This document shows, piece after piece, positions 46,672 to 56,235 of a DNA stretch of 64,000 bases. Source of the DNA: M0108 sp963841065 (GTDB taxonomy: Bacteria > Pseudomonadota > Gammaproteobacteria > Chromatiales > Chromatiaceae); assembly GCA_963841065.1 (NCBI GenBank), contig CAWJBI010000068.1, positions 35,676 through 99,675 of the forward strand, given 5' to 3'. A model generated the notes under the pieces. That model had not been told where the DNA came from and searched no databases. It worked only from the letters and a program-made list of their open reading frames with translations. Made by a program: the position numbers and the translations under genes. Within the stretch, counting starts at the first letter, position 1. The number at the start of each line of letters is the position of its first letter.

Positions 46672-49107
46672 ATGACGATCCGCGCCAAGTTTGCCACCGG
46701 GCTGGTCTTCATCCTGGTCGTCAACCTCATGGCGGGGCTCTATGCCTTTGGGCTCTACCAACAGGCCTACAGCCAGGCCTCCGAGGTCCGGGAGGCGAGT
46801 TCGCAAATCGTGGCGACCGCCCTCTCCACCCAGGTGCGCTTCAAAAAGCAGGTGCAGGAATGGAAAAACATCCTGCTGCGTGGCCAGGACCCCGCCCTCT
46901 TTGATAAATACCTGGCCCAGTTTGAGCAGGAAGAGGAAAACACCCGCGCCTCCATGCGGCAACTCATCGAACTTCTGGGGGAGAACTCGCCAGCACGCGA
47001 GACCGCCGGCCAGTTTCTGCAGGCCCATACCCGACTCGGCGAGGAGTACCGCGCGGCCCTGGGTCAGCATCATTTCAGTGACCAGGGGGCACCCCTAGGG
47101 GTCGATGAGCGAGTGCGTGGCATCGATCGCCAGCCCACGGACCTGCTGGACGAGGTGGTCGAGGCGGCCCGGGCCCACAAGGATCGGACCCTGGCTGACA
47201 TCGACATCAGTATCGCCGCGGTGGAACGTCACATCTTCCTGATCCTGGTGGGGGTCATGACCGGCGCCATCGCGCTCCTGATCCTGCTGGTGGATCGTAC
47301 CATTGGCCAGCCCATCGCCACCGCCACCGCTATTGCCCGGCGAGTCAGCGCGGGTGACTTCTCGACCCCCATCCGCGTCACGGGTGAAGACGAGAATGCC
47401 CAGATGCTGGCGGCCCTCAAGACCATGCAGGAGAACCTGGCCGAGTCGCGGGAGAGCCTGCGCCAGAGCGAGGCCCATGCCCGCCTGCTGTTGGAGTCCA
47501 CCGGGGAGGGTATCTTTGGCGTCGATACCCAAGGGCACTGCATCTTCTGCAACCCAGCCGCCGCCCAACTCCTGGGCCATGCGGCGCCGGCGATCCTGGA
47601 GGGGGTCAAGATGCATGAGGTCATGCACCACAGCCACCCCGAAGGGAGCCCCTATCCCGCGAAGGACTGCCGCGCCTCGAATATATTCCGGGATGGGCTC
47701 CCGGTACATGTGGATGACGAGGTCTTCTGGCGGGCGGACGGTAGCTCCTTCCCGGTGGAATATCACGCCAACCCCATCCTGCGGGACGGTGAACTGGTAG
47801 GTGCCGTGGTCAACTTCTCCGATGTCTCGGAGCGCCGGCAGGCCGAGGTGGCGCTGCGCCTCGCCCACGACGCCCTGGCCCAAGAACGCGCCCTCCTGAC
47901 GGAGCGGGTCCAGGAGCGAACTGCCGAACTAGATCGCGCCAACGTCGAACTTGGGCGCACCGCCCGCGCCAAGGACGAGTTTCTGGCCGCCATGAGCCAT
48001 GAACTCCGCACGCCCCTAACCAGCATTCTGGGCCTTTCCGAGACCATGGGCGACGGCCTGCTCGGAGCCCTCAGTCCCCAGCAAGCCAAGGCCGCCTTCA
48101 CCATCCACGAAAACGGCGCCCACCTGCTGGAACTCATCAACGACATTCTGGACATGTCCCGGGTTGCCTCGGGCCGCATGACCCTGCGCCTGGACCAGGT
48201 CCCCGTCAACCAGCTCTGGGACGCCTGTCTGCGCCTGATCCGTCCCCCGGTCACGGCCAAGGGGCTGCGCCTGGAGACGCGCCTCGACCCGGCGGTGCAA
48301 CTGGTGCATGGCGACAGTCGCCGCCTCAAGCAGATGCTCATCAACCTGCTGGGCAACGCCGTCAAGTTCACCCCCGAGGGGGGGACCATCGGCCTGGATG
48401 TCATGGGCGAGGCCGACCATCGCCAGGTCCGGATCCGTGTCTGGGACACGGGCATCGGCATCCCCGCCGACCAGCTCGAGCGCCTCTTCAAGCCCTTCGT
48501 CCAGATCGATAGCCGCCTCTCACGGCAACACGGCGGCACCGGCCTCGGCCTCGCCCTTGCCTATGGCATGGCCCAGCTCCATGGCGGGACCATCGAGGTA
48601 GGAAGCGCGGTCGGCAAGGGCAGCCACTTCGATCTCATCCTCCCCTGGAATCCCCAGGCCCAGAAGGGAGTCAAGGTGCGGGAGGAGACGGTCACCGAGG
48701 AGGCCGGCCCGCCCACCCAACCCTTGGCACCCGCACGGGTGCTGCTGGCGGAGGACAATGTCGACAACCTGGAAATGGTCTCCAACTATTTGCGACTGCT
48801 GGGCTTCGAGGTCCACACCGCCCAAGATGGTCTGGAGGCAGTCGCCCTGGCGCGGGCCTACCGGCCCGACATCATCATCATGGACGTACAGATGCCGGAA
48901 CTCGATGGCCTGGAGGCTACCCGTCGCCTGCGCGCCGACCCCACCCTGCGACTCACCCCCATCATCGCCCTCACGGCCCTGGCCATGCCCGGCGACCGGG
49001 AACGGTGCCTGGACGCCGGCATGGACGATTATCTGAGCAAGCCCTTGGGCCTGAGTGAACTCCACAAGAGCCTGACGAGTTGGATCAAGCGCACGCGCGG
49101 GTCATGA
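46672..49107 (+). CDS. Hybrid sensor histidine kinase (HAMP-PAS-HisKA-HATPase-receiver)
   Basis: This is an 811-aa inner-membrane hybrid kinase. The domains in order are: helix 1 (about 8-27), a helical periplasmic domain (30-186), helix 2 (188-207), HAMP (208-262), PAS (270-388), a coiled-coil linker (390-432), HisKA with His443 in AAMSHELRTPLTSILG, HATPase with DTGIGIP (592-598) and GGTGLGLALAYG, and a receiver (688-805) with phospho-acceptor Asp738 in IIIMDVQMPELDG. No Hpt domain is present, so phosphate must move to a separate protein or feed back. The ligand is unknown. It lies 56 bases after glmS and is probably independent of it. Confidence 0.93.
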   Translation: MTIRAKFATGLVFILVVNLMAGLYAFGLYQQAYSQASEVREASSQIVATALSTQVRFKKQVQEWKNILLRGQDPALFDKYLAQFEQEEENTRASMRQLIELLGENSPARETAGQFLQAHTRLGEEYRAALGQHHFSDQGAPLGVDERVRGIDRQPTDLLDEVVEAARAHKDRTLADIDISIAAVERHIFLILVGVMTGAIALLILLVDRTIGQPIATATAIARRVSAGDFSTPIRVTGEDENAQMLAALKTMQENLAESRESLRQSEAHARLLLESTGEGIFGVDTQGHCIFCNPAAAQLLGHAAPAILEGVKMHEVMHHSHPEGSPYPAKDCRASNIFRDGLPVHVDDEVFWRADGSSFPVEYHANPILRDGELVGAVVNFSDVSERRQAEVALRLAHDALAQERALLTERVQERTAELDRANVELGRTARAKDEFLAAMSHELRTPLTSILGLSETMGDGLLGALSPQQAKAAFTIHENGAHLLELINDILDMSRVASGRMTLRLDQVPVNQLWDACLRLIRPPVTAKGLRLETRLDPAVQLVHGDSRRLKQMLINLLGNAVKFTPEGGTIGLDVMGEADHRQVRIRVWDTGIGIPADQLERLFKPFVQIDSRLSRQHGGTGLGLALAYGMAQLHGGTIEVGSAVGKGSHFDLILPWNPQAQKGVKVREETVTEEAGPPTQPLAPARVLLAEDNVDNLEMVSNYLRLLGFEVHTAQDGLEAVALARAYRPDIIIMDVQMPELDGLEATRRLRADPTLRLTPIIALTALAMPGDRERCLDAGMDDYLSKPLGLSELHKSLTSWIKRTRGS

Positions 49108-49143
49108 CGAGGCAGTAGAGGCCAGGGCGAGGTTGGCTGGGGC

Positions 49144-49860
49144 TTAGAGGGGGGCACCAGACTCGCAAGGAATGGCCATCAGTTCCCGGTAGTCGCCAAG
49201 GCCCGCGAGTTGCTCCAGAACCTCCACCTTCAGGAGGCGGACGCGCATACCCTGAACGGCGATGATACCGCGCTCGCTGAGGTCCTTTTCAATGCGGGAG
49301 AAGGTCTCGGGCTTGATGGAGAGACGCGAGGCAATGACCCCCTTACGGGCGTCCAGGTCAACGACCTGGCCCTCCGCCGGGCGCCGCAGGACCAGGTAAC
49401 TAGCGAAGCGGCTCGTGGCCGAATGCAGGGTCAGGTTGTCGATCTCCCGCACCAGGCCGCGCAAACGCTGGCTCAGGGCGCCAAGCACGACCATGCAGGT
49501 ATCGACGGACTCCCGCATCATCCGGGCAAAGTCCCGGGCATCCATGCCAATCAACTCGGTCGGGCCCAAGGCCGCCGCGCAGACCGGATAGCGTGGCGCG
49601 TTCAGGAACATCAGGGCCTCGGCGAAGGTCTCCCCCGCCCCGGCGATCTCGATGACTTTCTCCGCTCCGTCAGGAGACAATCGAAACAGCCGTACCTGAC
49701 CCGAGATGACCAGATAGAATCGGTCGGAGGGATCCCCCTGGCTGAAGAGCATCTGGCCGTCTTCCAGCCGCAGTCGCGCGGAGCGGCGTGCCACCCGGTC
49801 CAGTTGTTCATGGGACAATTGGGAGAGCAGCAAGGCCCCGCGTAATTCCTCGATCATCAT
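49144..49860 (-). CDS. Crp/Fnr family transcriptional regulator
   Basis: The cyclic-nucleotide-type sensor domain (about residues 10-130, with GQMLFSQGDPSDRFYLVISG) is followed by a winged helix-turn-helix including KGVIASRLSIKPETFSRIEK. There is no N-terminal Cys cluster as in Fnr, and the cAMP-contact residues of Crp are not preserved. The recognition helix resembles the Dnr/Nnr branch that senses NO through haem, but this is only a resemblance. It is transcribed divergently from the CHASE-domain kinase across a 90-base gap, so it may control that gene and itself. Confidence 0.9.
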   Translation of the reverse strand: MMIEELRGALLLSQLSHEQLDRVARRSARLRLEDGQMLFSQGDPSDRFYLVISGQVRLFRLSPDGAEKVIEIAGAGETFAEALMFLNAPRYPVCAAALGPTELIGMDARDFARMMRESVDTCMVVLGALSQRLRGLVREIDNLTLHSATSRFASYLVLRRPAEGQVVDLDARKGVIASRLSIKPETFSRIEKDLSERGIIAVQGMRVRLLKVEVLEQLAGLGDYRELMAIPCESGAPL

Positions 49861-49950
49861 CGCACCCTTTATCCATCACCCAGAAATCAGCCTATGAACC
49901 GGCCGAAATATAAAAACTTCTTTACCGAAGTCTAACCTTGGAAGGCATCC

Positions 49951-52149
49951 ATGTCGCGATTTCTCAATCTCCATGGGTTGGCCCTCCTGGTGGGCGTAGT
50001 GGGGCTCCTGGTGTCGTTAGGTGCCTTTTGGGTCATCCGCGTCGAACTGGAGGCGCGCCATCAACTGGAGTTCGAGTGGCTAGCCCACAACCGCAATCGC
50101 GTTCTGAAGAAGGGGATCGAGGAGAGACTGGATGCCGTGCGCTCCCTCCATGACCTCTTCCGGGTCTCCGAACAAGTCGATGGCCGGGCCTTCGGACTCT
50201 TCGCTCGGGGGCTCTTCGACCGCTATCAGGGTATCCAGGCCCTGGCCTGGGTACCCCGGCAACCGGTCCAGGCCGGGATTACCCAGGAGCGGGATTTCAC
50301 CCAGGAAGCGCCAGGAACGGGCAGCACGACGCCTGGCCGCGGGGATCTGGCCGCCTCCCAGCCCAAGAACCAGCGGCCTGACATCTTCCCCATCCAATAT
50401 CTGGAATCGGAACGGGATAGCGGTCTCCTGGTAGGCCAGGATCTGGGGGAGAATCCGGTCTTACGGGCCCTGATGGGGCGGGCCCTGGCCAGCGGCGACA
50501 TGGTGGTCAGTGGCCGCATCCCATTGATCACAGGGGATAATCCTCAATACGGCTTCATGGCCTTCATGCCGGTCTTTCGCCCCCAGACCCCCGGGGCCAC
50601 GGATCGGGAGCGCCAGACCCAACTCCAGGGCTTCGTGGTCGGCGTCTTCCGCATCGCCGATATCGCCGATACCGCCATGGGCCTCCTGGAACCCCGGGGA
50701 GTCGAATTTCTGGTGCAGGATGAATCCGCCCCGACCGGGGAGGAGTTGCTCGACTTCTACGCCAGCCGGCTCAACCGCGATCCCGCTCCCGCCAGCATCC
50801 AATGGCGGGGCTGGGACCTCGATCCCGCCCCGCGTGTTACCGAGACCTTTCCGGTAGCAGACCGGCTCTGGTCCATTACCTGTTCCCCGACCCGCCAGTT
50901 CAGCACCGAGATCTTCCTGGAGGGCCCCTGGATCGTCCTGGGGAGTGGCCTGGCCCTGACCCTGGTCATGGTCCTTTTCATCCTGCACTTCCGCGCGGCC
51001 CTGCGCCTGCGGTTGCGCATCGAGGAGGAGTTGCGGGCGTCGGAACAGAAGCTGCGCATCCTGTTCCATCAGTCGCCCGACATCATCATGACGGTGGATC
51101 GCGAGGGAGACCTGCTCATTTTGAACCGGCCCCTGCCGACCCCCCCGGCTACTGAGAAGGAACGGCGAGCAGAGGGCTTTCTCCCAATTCGGGCCCGGGA
51201 GCACTTCAATCAGGCCCTTGGCCGCGTCCTGGCCTTGGGCGAGCCCGAGGGCTTTGGTTACGCGGGGGATGACTCGACCTGGTGGGACCTGCGGCTGGTG
51301 CCCCTGCGCGAGGGGGCCAAGGTGACGGCCGCCATGGTCATCCTCACCGATGTCACCGAGAAACGGGTGCTGGAGGCCCACGCCATCCGCAATGCCCGCC
51401 TGGCCTCCCTCGGCGTCCTGGCCGCCAGCGTGGCCCATGAGATCAACAATCCCAACAACGCCATCCACTTCAACGCCTCCATCCTGGCGCGCAGTTGGGG
51501 GGACATCCGCAAGGTCTTGGACCGCCATCGCCGGGAATACGGCGACTTCAGCCTCGGCGGCATGCCCGTGGCCAAGGCCCTGGAAGGCCTGCCGCGACTC
51601 CTGGAGGGCATCGTCAAGGGCTCCCAGCGGATCGAGAAGATCGTGGGCAACCTCAAGCACATGGCCCGCCCGGATGCCGGAGATCTGGACCATGCCGTGG
51701 ATCTGGGCGAGATCCTGCCCACCGCCCTCTCCCTGCTCCAAAGCCAGATCCACAAACACACGGCGCATTGTCACCTCCTGCTGCCCCCATCCCTGCCCCG
51801 GGTGCGCGGCAATGGCCAGCAACTGGAACAGGTCTTTATCAACCTGATCCTCAATGCCCTCCAGGCCCTCCCTCATCGCGACGCCGGGGTGCGGATCAGT
51901 GCGTCCCTGGAGCCCGAGGGCGAGTTCGTACGGGTGTCCGTCGCGGACGAAGGCCAGGGCATGACCGAGGAGGTCCGGGAACGGGTGACGGAGCCCTTCT
52001 TCACCACCCGGGTGAAGACGGGCGGCACCGGGTTGGGGCTTTCCATTTGCGCCCGCATCGTTCAGCATCACTCAGGCCGGATGGAGATCGAATCGCAACC
52101 CGGCGTGGGGACCCAGGTCAGCGTCTGGCTGCCGGTCGCAACGGCTTGA
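49951..52149 (+). CDS. Sensor histidine kinase with CHASE and PAS domains
   Basis: A 732-aa membrane kinase. Helix 1 spans about 8-30, then an extracytoplasmic CHASE-type sensor (about 75-270, including FARGLFDRYQGIQALAWVPR), helix 2 (325-348), a PAS domain (365-472), HisKA with His496 in LAASVAHEINNPNNAIHFNA, and an ATPase with DEGQGM and GGTGLGLSICARIV. CHASE domains sense small extracellular molecules; the ligand is not predictable here. It ends 13 bases before the sigma-54 response regulator, clearly its cognate partner. Confidence 0.92.
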   Translation: MSRFLNLHGLALLVGVVGLLVSLGAFWVIRVELEARHQLEFEWLAHNRNRVLKKGIEERLDAVRSLHDLFRVSEQVDGRAFGLFARGLFDRYQGIQALAWVPRQPVQAGITQERDFTQEAPGTGSTTPGRGDLAASQPKNQRPDIFPIQYLESERDSGLLVGQDLGENPVLRALMGRALASGDMVVSGRIPLITGDNPQYGFMAFMPVFRPQTPGATDRERQTQLQGFVVGVFRIADIADTAMGLLEPRGVEFLVQDESAPTGEELLDFYASRLNRDPAPASIQWRGWDLDPAPRVTETFPVADRLWSITCSPTRQFSTEIFLEGPWIVLGSGLALTLVMVLFILHFRAALRLRLRIEEELRASEQKLRILFHQSPDIIMTVDREGDLLILNRPLPTPPATEKERRAEGFLPIRAREHFNQALGRVLALGEPEGFGYAGDDSTWWDLRLVPLREGAKVTAAMVILTDVTEKRVLEAHAIRNARLASLGVLAASVAHEINNPNNAIHFNASILARSWGDIRKVLDRHRREYGDFSLGGMPVAKALEGLPRLLEGIVKGSQRIEKIVGNLKHMARPDAGDLDHAVDLGEILPTALSLLQSQIHKHTAHCHLLLPPSLPRVRGNGQQLEQVFINLILNALQALPHRDAGVRISASLEPEGEFVRVSVADEGQGMTEEVRERVTEPFFTTRVKTGGTGLGLSICARIVQHHSGRMEIESQPGVGTQVSVWLPVATA

Positions 52150-52162
52150 AAACCCTATCCAG

Positions 52163-53587
52163 GTGAGGTCAAACATGGAGACCCGACAAAAATGGCCGGT
52201 CGTCCTGGTGGACGACGAGGAAGACATCCTCTTCGGGGCCGAATACCTGCTCAATACCCACGGCATCACCGCCGTCACCAGCCTGAGCGACGGCCGCGAC
52301 CTCTTGCCGCTCCTGGAACGGCAAACGGCGGGGGTGATCGTCCTCGACCTCTTCATGCCCCAGGTGTCGGGACTTGAGCTCTTGCCCCGCCTGGCCCGCG
52401 AATATCCGGAGATACCCGTGGTCGTCATGACCGCCTCCCAGGAGGTGGAGACGGCCGTGTCCTGCATGAAGGAGGGGGCCTTCGACTACCTGGTCAAGCC
52501 CGTGGAGGAAAGTCGCTTCGTCTCCAGCGTGCGCCGGGCCCTGGAGATCCGCCTGCTGCGCCAGGAGATCGGCTCGCTGCGGACCAGCCTCATGGGCCAG
52601 GGGATAGGCCACCCGGAGGTCTTTGCCCCCATCATCAGCCGCAATCACCAGATGCAGCGGCTCTTTCGCTACGCCGAGGCGATCGCCGATTCCGGAGAGC
52701 CGGTCCTCATTACGGGCGAGACCGGTACCGGTAAGGAACTCATCGCCCAGGCGATTCACCAACTGAGTGGCCGCGGCGGCGAGATGGTCTGCCTGAACGC
52801 CGCCGGCCTGGATGACAACCTCTTCTCCGACACCCTCTTTGGTCATGTGCGCGGTGCCTTCACGGGCGCCGACCGGGAGCGAGAAGGCCTGATCGCCAAG
52901 GCGGTGGGGGGCACCCTCTTTCTGGACGAGATTGGCGATCTGAAGCCGGCGTCCCAGGTCAAACTGCTGCGCCTGCTGCAGGCCCAGAGCTATTACCCCA
53001 TCGGCTCGGATGTCCCCCGCACCGCCGACGCCCGTATCCTCGCCGCGACCAACCAGCCCCTGCACCGGCGCATGGATCGCGGCAAGTTCCGGCAAGACCT
53101 CTTCTTTCGTCTCTCCAGCCACCCCATCGAGCTACCCCCCCTGCGCGAACGCCTGGACGACCTGCCACTTCTGCTCCAGCACTTCATCGACGAGGCGGCC
53201 CAGGCCCTGGGCCGCCCGTCGCCCCGCATCCCCGGGGAGTTGCTCACCCTCCTGTCCCTCTATGATTTCCCCGGCAACATCCGCGAATTGCGGGCCCTGG
53301 TCTTCAATGCCATGGCCCAGCACCGGGGCGGGCCTGTCCTGGCCCTGGACAGCTTCCAGCAAGTGGTCAAGCGAGATCGCGCCAGCACCGAACCGCCCCC
53401 GACCCATGCGGGCGATGACCTGACCCTGGCTATCCCGGGCCGCTTTCCCACCCTCAAGGAGGCGGATATCTTTCTGGTGGAGGAGGCCATGCGCCGCGCC
53501 AATCACAACCAGGGTATCGCCGCCATGCTGCTCGGCATCAGCCGCCAGTCCCTCAATCGCCGCCTGCAGGTCATGCACCGCGAATAG
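52163..53587 (+). CDS. Sigma-54-dependent response regulator (receiver-AAA+-Fis)
   Basis: NtrC-type activator of 474 aa. The receiver (1-120) has phospho-acceptor Asp58 in VIVLDLFMPQVSG. The AAA+ domain has Walker A GETGTGKE (181-188), the sigma-54 loop GAFTGA (227-232) and Walker B GGTLFLDEIGD. The C-terminal helix-turn-helix includes NQGIAAMLLGISRQSLNRRL. It forms an operon with the upstream CHASE kinase. The next gene, a SulP transporter 325 bases on, is the natural target candidate, but I could not find a good -24/-12 element in that gap. Confidence 0.94.
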   Translation: MRSNMETRQKWPVVLVDDEEDILFGAEYLLNTHGITAVTSLSDGRDLLPLLERQTAGVIVLDLFMPQVSGLELLPRLAREYPEIPVVVMTASQEVETAVSCMKEGAFDYLVKPVEESRFVSSVRRALEIRLLRQEIGSLRTSLMGQGIGHPEVFAPIISRNHQMQRLFRYAEAIADSGEPVLITGETGTGKELIAQAIHQLSGRGGEMVCLNAAGLDDNLFSDTLFGHVRGAFTGADREREGLIAKAVGGTLFLDEIGDLKPASQVKLLRLLQAQSYYPIGSDVPRTADARILAATNQPLHRRMDRGKFRQDLFFRLSSHPIELPPLRERLDDLPLLLQHFIDEAAQALGRPSPRIPGELLTLLSLYDFPGNIRELRALVFNAMAQHRGGPVLALDSFQQVVKRDRASTEPPPTHAGDDLTLAIPGRFPTLKEADIFLVEEAMRRANHNQGIAAMLLGISRQSLNRRLQVMHRE

Positions 53588-53912
53588 TGAGTCACCCCCT
53601 TCGGCCTCATGCCGTGAGGGGTGCAGCAAAGGCTGCATAGCCGATAGGGGTGCCATCTGACTTAACCTATCTGTAATAATTCAGCTTTTCCTCCAACAGG
53701 CACAAGCTGCCAAAACCTGCACGTCACTTAAAGCGGCTGGAACTTCACGGATGCAACTTGCTTAGTTGCCGATTAATCGAGGAATATACCTAGCTCGAAA
53801 GTCGGGCACGGAATTTGCTAAATATTTCCTTTTCGCCGCCTGCGTAGATTTCCCTCCAGGGAAACCAGGCCTGGCGTTTCGGGATCAAGACCTCATGACG
53901 GGAGACTCGCGT
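53588..53912. other. Intergenic region before the SulP-type transporter gene
   Basis: The 325 bases hold a short hairpin (TGCAGC/GCTGCA, 53,622-53,637), which may end the regulator transcript, and an AT-rich stretch near 53,665-53,690 (CTGTAATAATTCAG). I see no coding signal; an open frame running into the transporter gene from 53,766 has no ribosome site or family similarity. Confidence 0.5.
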
Positions 53913-56141
53913 ATGATCGCAACCGCCTTTGCCAAAGGATTTAAAACAGACATGGGAGACTTCTGGGGTGGCCTGGCGGCCATGCTGGTAGTGCTCCCGT
54001 CCTCGATCGCCTTCGGGGTCACCATCTATGCCGCCATCGGGCCCAGCTACGCCTCCCTGGGCGCCATGGCCGGCATCATCGGGGCCACGGTGCTTGGCCT
54101 TGTCGCCCCGACCCTTGGGGGCACCGATCGCCTCATCACTACGCCCTGCGCGCCAGCCGCCGCCGTGCTGGCCGCCTTTGCCATCGAAATGACCCAGCAG
54201 GGCGTGCAGACCGACGCCATCATCCTCTTGCTTATCCTCTTGGGCGTCATCGCCGGCCTCGGCCAGATCATGCTCGGCGTGGTGGGCATAGGCCGCCTGA
54301 TCAAGTTCATCCCCTATCCGGTGGTCAGCGGCTACATGTCCGGCGTCGGACTCATCATCCTGGGCAGCCAGATCCCGAAATTCCTCGGCGCTCCCGGCAG
54401 TCACTGGTGGGAAATCCTGGTGACACCCGCGGTCTGGGACTGGCGCGCCGTCGCCGTCGGGGGAGCCACTATCTTTTTCACCTTCGTCGGTCCCCGGCTG
54501 ACCAAGCTGATACCGGGCACTATCATCGGTATCCTCGCCGGCCTGCTGACCTACTTTGGTCTGGCGCTGATGGTGGATCCGACCCTCTGGCAGACCGAGG
54601 GCAACCCCCTGGTCATAGGCCCCATGGGCGCCCAACAGGACGGCTTTCTCGCCGCCATTTCCGGGCAATGGCGGGACATCGGCGATCTGCGCCTGGGGCA
54701 GGTGGCCGGCCTCTTTGGCAATGCCCTGACGCTAGCCGTGCTGCTCTCCATCGATACCCTGAAGACCTGCGTCGTGGTTGATCAACTCACCCGTAGCCGT
54801 CATGACTCCAACCGCGAATTGATCGCCCAGGGTGTCGCCAACATCTGCTCCTCGTCCATAGGCGGCGTCCCCGGCGCTGGGGCCATGGGTCCCACCCTGG
54901 TCAACCTGAACAGCGGGGGCCGCACCCGGGTTTCGGGCATCCTCGAAGGGGTCTTCGCCCTCGCCGCCGCCCTGCTGCTCGGTTCCTTCCTGGCCTGGAT
55001 CCCGGTGGCCGCCCTGGCGGGTATCCTGATTGTCGTTGGCCTGCGCATGATCGATCGTGAGCCCCTGCACTTCATCCAGTCTCGGGCGACTGTCTTCGAT
55101 TTCGTGGTCGTCCTGGCCGTCGTGATTGTCGCCCTCACCATCGGTCTGATCGCGGCCTCCGCCACGGGCGTGGCCCTGGCCATCCTGCTCTTTGTGCGCG
55201 AACAGATCGGTGGCGCCGTCGTTCGTAACAAGGTTTTCGTCAATCAGATGTCGTCCACCTGGAACCGTACGGAGGCGGAAACCCAGATCATCGAGAAAAA
55301 GGGTGAACAGGCGGTCATCTTCGAACTCCAGGGCAGCCTCTTTTTTGGCACTTCCCAGCAACTCTATTCGCAACTGGAGCCCGAGTTTGGCAAGCGCCAA
55401 TTCATAATCCTCGACCTCCGGCGAATCCAATCAATGGACGTTACCGCCGCCCATCTGCTCGGCATCGTGCGCGATGGCATGGCGGAAAAGGGCGCCCTGC
55501 TGATTCTCTCCGGAATTCCCGAAATGCTGCCTAACGGTCGCAACCTGCGGGAATTTCTCGAACAGACCGCCGTCATCATCCCCGACGAAACAGCGATCCG
55601 CGTCTTCCCAACCCTGGATAACGCGATCGAATGGGTCGAGGACCGTCTCCTGGGTGAGCGGGAAGCGCCCCTGGATGTTCTGGAGGAGGAGGAGCCACCC
55701 CTCCAGTTACAGGCCATGGAAGTCTTTAGCCAGCGGAAGGATGAAACCCTCCAGGACCTGGAGGCGCGCCTGGAGGAGCGCTCCTATAAGGCCGGTGAGA
55801 CCATTTTCATCACGGGTTCCGAAGGCGACGAGATTTACTGGATCCGGCGGGGCGCCGTGCGTCTATTCGCGCCGGTCGGGGCGGGGCATAACCGCCATAT
55901 CGCCACCTTCGGGCGCGGGGACTTTTTTGGGGGCCTGTCCTTCCTGGATGATCGGCCACGCACCAATGATGCGGTAGCCCTGACGGACACCATCCTCTAC
56001 GCCCTGTCGCGGAAAAACTTCGAACAGTTGGCGGAAGAACACAAACGGCTGGGCTTCGGCATGATGCAAGGCCTGGCCCGCACCCTGGCCCTCCGCCTCC
56101 GTCAGGCGGAGAACGAATTGACCATGCTCCAGGAGTACTGA
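53913..56141 (+). CDS. SulP family anion permease with STAS and C-terminal cyclic-nucleotide-binding domain
   Basis: This 742-aa protein has three parts. A SulP transporter core of 10-14 helices spans about residues 10-415 (GDFWGGLAAMLVVLPSSIAF, PVVSGYMSGVGLIILGSQIP, GGVPGAGAMGPTLVNLNSGG). A STAS domain follows (about 460-570, FIILDLRRIQSMDVTAAHLL). A cNMP/Crp-type domain closes it (about 610-730, YKAGETIFITGSEGDEIYWI). SulP proteins move sulfate, bicarbonate or similar anions. The effector domain suggests ligand gating or localisation control. ATG 53913 has GGGAGA upstream; starts further 5' are unsupported. It may be controlled by the adjacent sigma-54 regulator. Confidence 0.92.
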   Translation: MIATAFAKGFKTDMGDFWGGLAAMLVVLPSSIAFGVTIYAAIGPSYASLGAMAGIIGATVLGLVAPTLGGTDRLITTPCAPAAAVLAAFAIEMTQQGVQTDAIILLLILLGVIAGLGQIMLGVVGIGRLIKFIPYPVVSGYMSGVGLIILGSQIPKFLGAPGSHWWEILVTPAVWDWRAVAVGGATIFFTFVGPRLTKLIPGTIIGILAGLLTYFGLALMVDPTLWQTEGNPLVIGPMGAQQDGFLAAISGQWRDIGDLRLGQVAGLFGNALTLAVLLSIDTLKTCVVVDQLTRSRHDSNRELIAQGVANICSSSIGGVPGAGAMGPTLVNLNSGGRTRVSGILEGVFALAAALLLGSFLAWIPVAALAGILIVVGLRMIDREPLHFIQSRATVFDFVVVLAVVIVALTIGLIAASATGVALAILLFVREQIGGAVVRNKVFVNQMSSTWNRTEAETQIIEKKGEQAVIFELQGSLFFGTSQQLYSQLEPEFGKRQFIILDLRRIQSMDVTAAHLLGIVRDGMAEKGALLILSGIPEMLPNGRNLREFLEQTAVIIPDETAIRVFPTLDNAIEWVEDRLLGEREAPLDVLEEEEPPLQLQAMEVFSQRKDETLQDLEARLEERSYKAGETIFITGSEGDEIYWIRRGAVRLFAPVGAGHNRHIATFGRGDFFGGLSFLDDRPRTNDAVALTDTILYALSRKNFEQLAEEHKRLGFGMMQGLARTLALRLRQAENELTMLQEY

Positions 56142-56193
56142 GCAACCGCCAAAGGGCGGGGGCTTAGTCGCCCTTCTGGGATACGGGGGGCAT

Positions 56194-56235
56194 CCCCCCG
56201 CTGGGGTGCAGCTTTTGCTGCACCCCAGCGGGGGG
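56194..56235 (+). repeat. Long perfect GC-rich hairpin after the SulP gene
   Basis: A 19-bp perfect stem (56,194-56,212 with 56,217-56,235) closes on a TTTT loop. A G6 run just upstream (56,185-56,190) could pair instead with the stem's C6, giving two exclusive folds. There is no U-tract after it, so it is not a standard terminator, though it could block transcription or protect mRNA ends. Confidence 0.85.

Noticed and set aside
50461..52071. 536-aa minus-strand open frame opposite the CHASE kinase
   Set aside because: The plus-strand protein has clear ordered domains; this frame has none.
53588..53912. A sigma-54 promoter for the SulP gene driven by the adjacent regulator
   Set aside because: I found no GG-N10-GC pair with a convincing consensus in this gap.
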